16,383 bases of DNA from DATKCA01 sp035544675 (GTDB lineage: Bacteria > Acidobacteriota > Thermoanaerobaculia > Gp7-AA8), in the NCBI GenBank assembly GCA_035544675.1, contig DATKCA010000050.1:1-16383 (forward strand), read 5' to 3'. Each line of letters starts with the position of its first letter. Within the stretch, counting starts at the first letter, position 1. The notes beneath the pieces were generated by a model, which saw only the letters and a program-made list of their open reading frames with translations, did not search any database and was not told where the DNA came from. This document shows positions 12,999-16,383 of this stretch, one piece after another. A program made the translations under genes and the position numbers.

Positions 12999-13655
12999 AT
13001 GCCGCTGACTCGCGAACAGATCGTCAGACGAGCCGCAGCGGAGCTGCGCGACGGCTACTACGTGAACCTCGGCATCGGCATGCCCACGCTGGTCGCCAAC
13101 ATGATTCCGCCCGGCATGGACGTCATCCTCCAGTCCGAAAACGGGATCCTCGGGCTCGGGCCTTTCCCGACCGAGGCGGAGGTCGACGCCGACCTCATCA
13201 ACGCCGGCAAGCAGACGGTCACGGTGATGAAGGGCGCGTCGTTCTTCTCCAGCGCCGACTCCTTCGCCATGATCCGCGGCGGCAAAGTCGATCTCTCCAT
13301 CCTCGGCTCCATGCAGGTTTCGGAAGAGGGCGACATCGCCAACTGGATGGTGCCGGGGGCGATGGTGAAGGGGATGGGCGGCGCCATGGACCTCGTGGCC
13401 GGAGCGAAGCGGCTCATCGTGACGATGGAGCACGTCACCAGGAAGGGCGAGAAGAAGATCCTGAAGAAGTGCAACCTCCCCCTGACCGGCGTGAAGTGCG
13501 TGCACCGCATCATCACAGATTACGCGGTGATCGACGTGACCCCTGAGGGGCTGCGCCTGGTCGAGCTCGCACCCGGCGTGACGCGCGAGCAGATCCAGGA
13601 GATGACCGAGCCGCGCCTGCTCATGGACGGCGTCGTCGGAACGATCGCGGTCTAG
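12999..13655 (+). CDS. scoB: 3-oxoacid CoA-transferase subunit B
   Basis: Beta subunit, 218 residues, carrying the active-site Glu in SENG (Ser46-Glu47-Asn48-Gly49), which forms the enzyme-CoA thioester. Other family blocks are YVNLGIGMPTLVANMI (21-36), SADSFAMIRGGKVDLSILGSMQVSEEGDIANW and GAMVKGMGGAMDL. GGAAGGGG-like sequence (GGAAGGGG, from 12984) provides a Shine-Dalgarno partly overlapping the scoA stop. With subunit A it should convert acetoacetate and succinyl-CoA to acetoacetyl-CoA and succinate, for use of ketone bodies or PHB-derived acetoacetate. Its TAG stop overlaps the stop of the convergent GNAT gene (CTAG, 13652-13655). Confidence 0.94.
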   Translation: MPLTREQIVRRAAAELRDGYYVNLGIGMPTLVANMIPPGMDVILQSENGILGLGPFPTEAEVDADLINAGKQTVTVMKGASFFSSADSFAMIRGGKVDLSILGSMQVSEEGDIANWMVPGAMVKGMGGAMDLVAGAKRLIVTMEHVTRKGEKKILKKCNLPLTGVKCVHRIITDYAVIDVTPEGLRLVELAPGVTREQIQEMTEPRLLMDGVVGTIAV

Positions 13656-14167
13656 CTTCCTGGCTGGAGATCCTTGTAGTACAGCATCTGGACCTCGCCA
13701 GGCGACTCGCGGTAGGCCTGCGGGCGGGACTCACCGAGGACGCAGCCGCGGCGTTCGTAGAAGCGGCAGGCCGCGATGTTGCTGTCCTGGGTCTCGACCT
13801 TGAGCTGCCTGCAGCCTCGGGCCATAGCCCACTCCTCGACGGCTTGGAAGATCGCGGCGCCGATCCCTTTCCCGCGGAGCTCAGGCTCGACGCGGATGTC
13901 CCACAGCACGGCCAGGTCGCTTCGACCCTCGAGCATGGTGACGCCGTCGGTCCTGAACGCGATGACCGCTCCGCCCACCAGCCGTCCGCTGGACCGCGCG
14001 GCGATCAGTCCCCAGTTCGAGAGGTCGAACGTCCTGGCCCACTCCGCGGGCCCGCCGCCCGCGGCGTCGTAGTCCTTGATGCGGCCACCGGCGGCCTCGA
14101 AGGCGATCGGCACCCTCGCGTACTCGGAGAGCGCCGTCAGCGGCTCTTCAGCGATGGCCATCTGCAC
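13652..14167 (-). CDS. GNAT family N-acetyltransferase
   Basis: Acetyl-CoA-dependent acetyltransferase of 171 residues. GNAT motif A is LWDIRVEPELRGKGIGAAIFQAVEEWA, with the acetyl-CoA-binding RGKGIG at 98-103. Motif B follows as VETQDSNIAACRFYERRGCVLG (124-145). The layout recalls streptothricin-type acetyltransferases and general GNATs; no substrate can be assigned. The start is GTG 14167, supported by GAGAGG eight bases upstream; the alternative ATG 14161 would leave a 14-base gap. It lies 12 bases downstream of the lipoprotein gene, so the two are probably co-transcribed. The convergent scoB gene shares its stop region, leaving no room for a terminator between them. Confidence 0.88.
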   Translation of the reverse strand: MQMAIAEEPLTALSEYARVPIAFEAAGGRIKDYDAAGGGPAEWARTFDLSNWGLIAARSSGRLVGGAVIAFRTDGVTMLEGRSDLAVLWDIRVEPELRGKGIGAAIFQAVEEWAMARGCRQLKVETQDSNIAACRFYERRGCVLGESRPQAYRESPGEVQMLYYKDLQPGS

Positions 14168-14175
14168 GATGGAAA

Positions 14176-14181
14176 CCTCTC
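14176..14181 (-). promoter_or_regulatory. Shine-Dalgarno that decides the GNAT start
   Basis: GAGAGG on the minus strand lies eight bases before GTG 14167 and overlaps the TGA of the upstream lipoprotein gene (14180-14182). It supports GTG over the downstream ATG and indicates coupling. Confidence 0.55.
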
Positions 14182-14686
14182 ACCGGCAGCGCGCCAGGTG
14201 CGCCTGGCGCGCCGACCAGAGCGCGGCGTCGAGCGCTTCGAGGTCGGACGGGAGCATCTCCTTCGTGGCCGACCGCCACGCCGTGTCGTATTGTTTCCCC
14301 TCGACGGTGAGCATGAGCGAGAACCGCATTTCGTCGGTCACGAATCGGTCGTTCTCGTATCGCCGCTGCCACCTCTCCGGACGAGCCGCGGCCACCGCGT
14401 TCTCCACGGCCATGCGGCTCTCACCCGAGAGCGCTCCGCAGCGGGGAGATTCCGACACGCCACTGTCGGAATCGACGGAGATCCCGCGGCCGTGGCCGGC
14501 GAACCCGCCGGACGTCCGTATCCGCACCGACCACTGGCGCGGCGGAATCGGAGGAGCCGGCGGCGGCGCCCGATGCTCCAGACGTGCCTCCGCCTGCGGC
14601 GCCGGACCGCCCGGCATCTCGGGCGACGCGCAGCCGAGCGCCAGCAGGAGAACCGGCAGTCGCCGAAGCCCGATGCTGCGATTCAC
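14180..14686 (-). CDS. Small lipoprotein with an emfourin-like (M4 protease inhibitor-like) domain
   Basis: Predicted lipoprotein of 168 residues starting at GTG 14686, with n-region RSIGLRR, hydrophobic core and lipobox LALGC (Cys19). A Pro/Ala-rich linker (about 21-50) tethers a domain at about 51-165. It opens with VRIRTSGGFAGHGRG and continues with VDSDSG, then MRFSLMLTVEGKQYDTAW and a closing helix (LPSDLEALDAALWSAR). The SGGFAG strand followed by a small beta sheet and final helix resembles emfourin, the protein inhibitor of protealysin-type M4 metalloproteases. This rests on remembered family pattern, so treat it as a hypothesis. It is followed closely by the GNAT gene. Confidence 0.7.
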   Translation of the reverse strand: MNRSIGLRRLPVLLLALGCASPEMPGGPAPQAEARLEHRAPPPAPPIPPRQWSVRIRTSGGFAGHGRGISVDSDSGVSESPRCGALSGESRMAVENAVAAARPERWQRRYENDRFVTDEMRFSLMLTVEGKQYDTAWRSATKEMLPSDLEALDAALWSARQAHLARCR

Positions 14687-14692
14687 GACGTC

Positions 14693-14698
14693 AGTCTA
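14693..14698 (-). promoter_or_regulatory. -10-like box, leaderless configuration, for the emfourin-like lipoprotein gene
   Basis: TAGACT on the minus strand is followed by six bases and then GTG 14686. This is the same TANACT-N6-GTG layout as at 6335-6349. It predicts transcription starting at the start codon itself. Confidence 0.35.
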
Positions 14699-14725
14699 AA
14701 CGTCGCGGCGCCCTCAGGCCTCGGC

Positions 14726-14774
14726 GCGCTCCACCTACGAAGGCCGCCGAGTCGGCGGCGCTCCACCTACGAAG
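14726..14774. repeat. 17-base direct repeats flanking a hairpin at the lspA 3' end
   Basis: GCGCTCCACCTACGAAG occurs at 14726-14742 and exactly again at 14758-14774. Between them GCCGCCGA (14743-14750), one base, and TCGGCGGC (14752-14759) form a perfect hairpin. The right copy contains the lspA TAG stop (14767-14769). The unit may be a short dispersed repeat, or a strong 3'-end structure for the ispG-lspA mRNA. No U-tract follows on the minus strand. Confidence 0.65.
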
Positions 14775-15282
14775 CCGGCTCAGCCGCGGCAGCGGCGTTC
14801 TCGTCCGGCTTCTTCCGCATGTCGAGGAACAGCAGCCCGATCCCGACGCAGATGGCCGAGTCGGCGACGTTGAATGCCGGCCAGTGATGCTCCCGTCCGC
14901 CCCACACCAGGTAGGCGTCCAGAAAGTCGACGACGTACCCCAAGCGGAAGCGGTCGATCAGGTTCCCCACCGCCCCGCCGAGGATCAGGTGCAGGCCGGT
15001 CTGGAGGAGGCGGTCGGTGACCGCGGAGCGCATGGCATAGATGACCACCACGATGAACACGCCGAGGGCGCCCACGTTGAGGATCAGCGGAACCAGGCGC
15101 GACTCCGCGTTGGCCCCGATGCCGAACGCCGCCCCGGTGTTCCGCACGTGCACCAGTTGAAAGAGGTTCGGGATGATCGGAATCGTCTCGTGGAGGTCGA
15201 TGCGGGTGTTGACGAGCCACTTCGTCCATGCGTCGGCGACGATGATGACCGCCGAGATGATCAGGTAGTGGATCCGGTTCAA
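14767..15282 (-). CDS. lspA: Lipoprotein signal peptidase II
   Basis: Inner-membrane aspartyl protease (171 residues) that cleaves signal peptides of prolipoproteins after lipid attachment. Such substrates are encoded nearby at 8942-9607 and 14180-14686. Family blocks are DAWTKWLV (17-24), VRNTGAAFG (46-54), GGAVGNLIDRFRLGYVVDF (102-120) and PAFNVADSAI (135-144). The catalytic pair is Asp119 (VVDF) and Asp141 (VADS). Four hydrophobic helices are visible (about 5-20, 64-84, 92-108, 138-154). The start appears to be TTG 15282, overlapping the ispG stop (TTGA), because no ATG or GTG fits the family N-terminus. The C-terminal tail is Ala-rich. Co-expression with ispG is likely. Confidence 0.95.
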   Translation of the reverse strand: MNRIHYLIISAVIIVADAWTKWLVNTRIDLHETIPIIPNLFQLVHVRNTGAAFGIGANAESRLVPLILNVGALGVFIVVVIYAMRSAVTDRLLQTGLHLILGGAVGNLIDRFRLGYVVDFLDAYLVWGGREHHWPAFNVADSAICVGIGLLFLDMRKKPDENAAAAAEPAS

Positions 15283-16383
15283 GGAGAGACCCCCGCCAGC
15301 GCCTCATTCTTCTTTTGTTCGATCAGACGGTCCAGCTCGAGGCGCAGTTTGCCGAGAATCTCGTCGTAGGTGAACTGTCCGAGGGTCTGCGGGCCGCGCT
15401 TGAGGTTGACGAAGCTGGGGGCACACCACATGCCGAGGTCGGCGTCATCGGTCTCGCCGGGGCCGTTCACGCGGCACCCCATCACGGCGATCGTGATGTC
15501 GTACTGTTTTGCGTATTCGGTCATCTCCCGCACATTCTGAGCGAGGTCGATGAATGCCTCGTTCTCCACGCGCGAGCAGGAGGGGCAGCTGATGATGTTC
15601 AGGCCGTGATGCTCGAAGCGGGGCACGGAGCGGAAGCGGCCCTGCTCGATGTCGTCGAGGATCTGCCGCCCTATGGTGATCTCGTCGCCCTTCCGCTCGA
15701 ACGGCAGCGTGAGGGAGACGCGGATCGTGTCGCCGATGCCGCGCGTGATGAGCTGCTCGAACGCGATCCGCGTCTTGATGATCCCGTCCGGCGGCATCCC
15801 CGCCTCGGTCACCCCCAGGTGCAGGGGAACGTCGGGGCGCGCTTCGGCGAAGCGGATGTTCGAGTCGATGACCTTGTTCGGATCGGAGTCTTTCAGCGAG
15901 ACGACGTACTGGTCGAAGCCGAGCTCGTCGAGCATCGCGCAGTGCTCGAGCGCCGACTCGATCATCGGCGTGATGGAGTCCGCATCCGCGTACTTCTCGA
16001 GCTTGGCGGGATCGACCGAGCCGGCGTTGACGCCGATGCGCATCGCACAGCCGTGCTCGCGCGCCACGTCCACCAGCCAGCGCACTTTCTCCTGCACCGG
16101 CTTGTCGCGCTCGAGGTGATAGAGGTGGCCCGGGTTGTAACGCAGCTTCTGGACGAACGGAGCCACCTTCTCCGCCAGCCGGTAGTTCTCCTGAAGGTCG
16201 ATGACCAGGTTCGCGTTGGGCCGGGCCTGCCGGATCTCGCCGAGCGCGGTCACGTCCTTCGGGTTGTCGATGGCGATGCGGATGACGTCCGCCCCGGCCG
16301 CCTCCAGTAGCTCGACCTGCCGGATGGTGGCGGGAATGTCCTGGGTGCGGGTGGCCGTCATCGACTGGACGGCGATCGGATTC
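15279..16383 (-). CDS. ispG: 4-hydroxy-3-methylbut-2-enyl diphosphate synthase (IspG/GcpE), 5' end outside window
   Basis: MEP-pathway [4Fe-4S] enzyme that converts 2-C-methyl-D-erythritol 2,4-cyclodiphosphate to HMBPP for isoprenoid synthesis. The frame runs off the right edge: codons before the internal Met at 16361 read NPIAVQS, which joins SMTATRTQDI as in IspG N-termini, so only a few residues are missing. The TIM-barrel part has GADVIRIAI, NANLVIDLQENYRLA, YNPGH and GVNAGSVD. The cluster domain has CPSCSR (near 15570-15590) and GCRVNGPGE, giving three Cys ligands and the Glu. There is no plant-type insert, so this is the short bacterial form. The stop overlaps the lspA start by four bases. 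Confidence 0.97.
   Translation of the reverse strand, partial: NPIAVQSMTATRTQDIPATIRQVELLEAAGADVIRIAIDNPKDVTALGEIRQARPNANLVIDLQENYRLAEKVAPFVQKLRYNPGHLYHLERDKPVQEKVRWLVDVAREHGCAMRIGVNAGSVDPAKLEKYADADSITPMIESALEHCAMLDELGFDQYVVSLKDSDPNKVIDSNIRFAEARPDVPLHLGVTEAGMPPDGIIKTRIAFEQLITRGIGDTIRVSLTLPFERKGDEITIGRQILDDIEQGRFRSVPRFEHHGLNIISCPSCSRVENEAFIDLAQNVREMTEYAKQYDITIAVMGCRVNGPGETDDADLGMWCAPSFVNLKRGPQTLGQFTYDEILGKLRLELDRLIEQKKNEALAGVSP

Noticed and set aside
4928..13000. GEMM-type c-di-GMP/cGAMP riboswitch to go with the cyclase
   Set aside because: The intergenic gaps are too short or repeat-filled, and I saw no GEMM consensus core.
13652..16383. Defence island or mobile cluster at the right side
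   Set aside because: The genes are housekeeping (ispG, lspA) or single small proteins; no toxin-antitoxin, nuclease, integrase or transposase gene is seen.

Overview
The window is 16,383 bases of GC-rich, gene-dense bacterial chromosome. It looks like a Gram-negative, probably free-living bacterium. The evidence is two lipoproteins with lipoboxes plus signal peptidase II (LspA), a lipoprotein with a BamE/SmpA-like domain, an inner-membrane SPOR-type protein, the MEP-pathway enzyme IspG, and a GGDEF protein paired with a DUF4388 (PatA-like) protein. That mix, with the base composition, fits Acidobacteriota best, with myxobacteria/Desulfuromonadota as an alternative. This placement is inference: there is no rRNA here.

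Layout. (1) Positions 63-4927, minus strand: a tight six-gene operon, in transcription order glycosyltransferase-like protein, CCA-adding enzyme/poly(A) polymerase, an exported protein of unknown function, RsmD, PhoH-like ATPase, YbeY. The genes overlap by 4 bases or lie 23-27 bases apart, and the theme is RNA maturation and ribosome assembly. (2) Positions 4964-13655, plus strand: nine genes in several short units. They are a GAF-GGDEF nucleotide cyclase, a DUF4388 protein, a class C beta-lactamase-fold serine hydrolase, a TPR + BamE-like lipoprotein, a SPOR-type membrane protein, a LOG-family nucleotide hydrolase followed by the Fe-S scaffold ATPase Mrp/ApbC, and the two subunits of a 3-oxoacid CoA-transferase. 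(3) Positions 13652-16383, minus strand: ispG (cut by the right window edge) and lspA, which overlap, then a small lipoprotein resembling the emfourin protease-inhibitor fold and a GNAT acetyltransferase. No gene-free stretch exceeds about 155 bases. I saw no tRNA, rRNA, CRISPR array or complete mobile element.

What stands out. The GGDEF protein has Ser in place of the guanine-binding Asp (GHLTGS instead of GHxxGD). This is the hallmark of the Hypr subgroup that makes 3',3'-cGAMP rather than only c-di-GMP. The gene is divergent from the RNA-processing operon across a 36-base gap whose only promoter-like sequence is a near-palindrome offering overlapping -10 boxes in both directions. Seven genes that begin transcription units have a -10-like hexamer 6-17 bases before the start codon and no Shine-Dalgarno, which suggests leaderless or near-leaderless mRNAs. 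Genes inside operons usually do have Shine-Dalgarno sequences. Several intergenic gaps carry tandem repeats of different sequence that all have a 7-base period. One pair is arranged as a 31-bp hairpin between mrp and the CoA-transferase genes, and one array runs through the start codon of the serine hydrolase.
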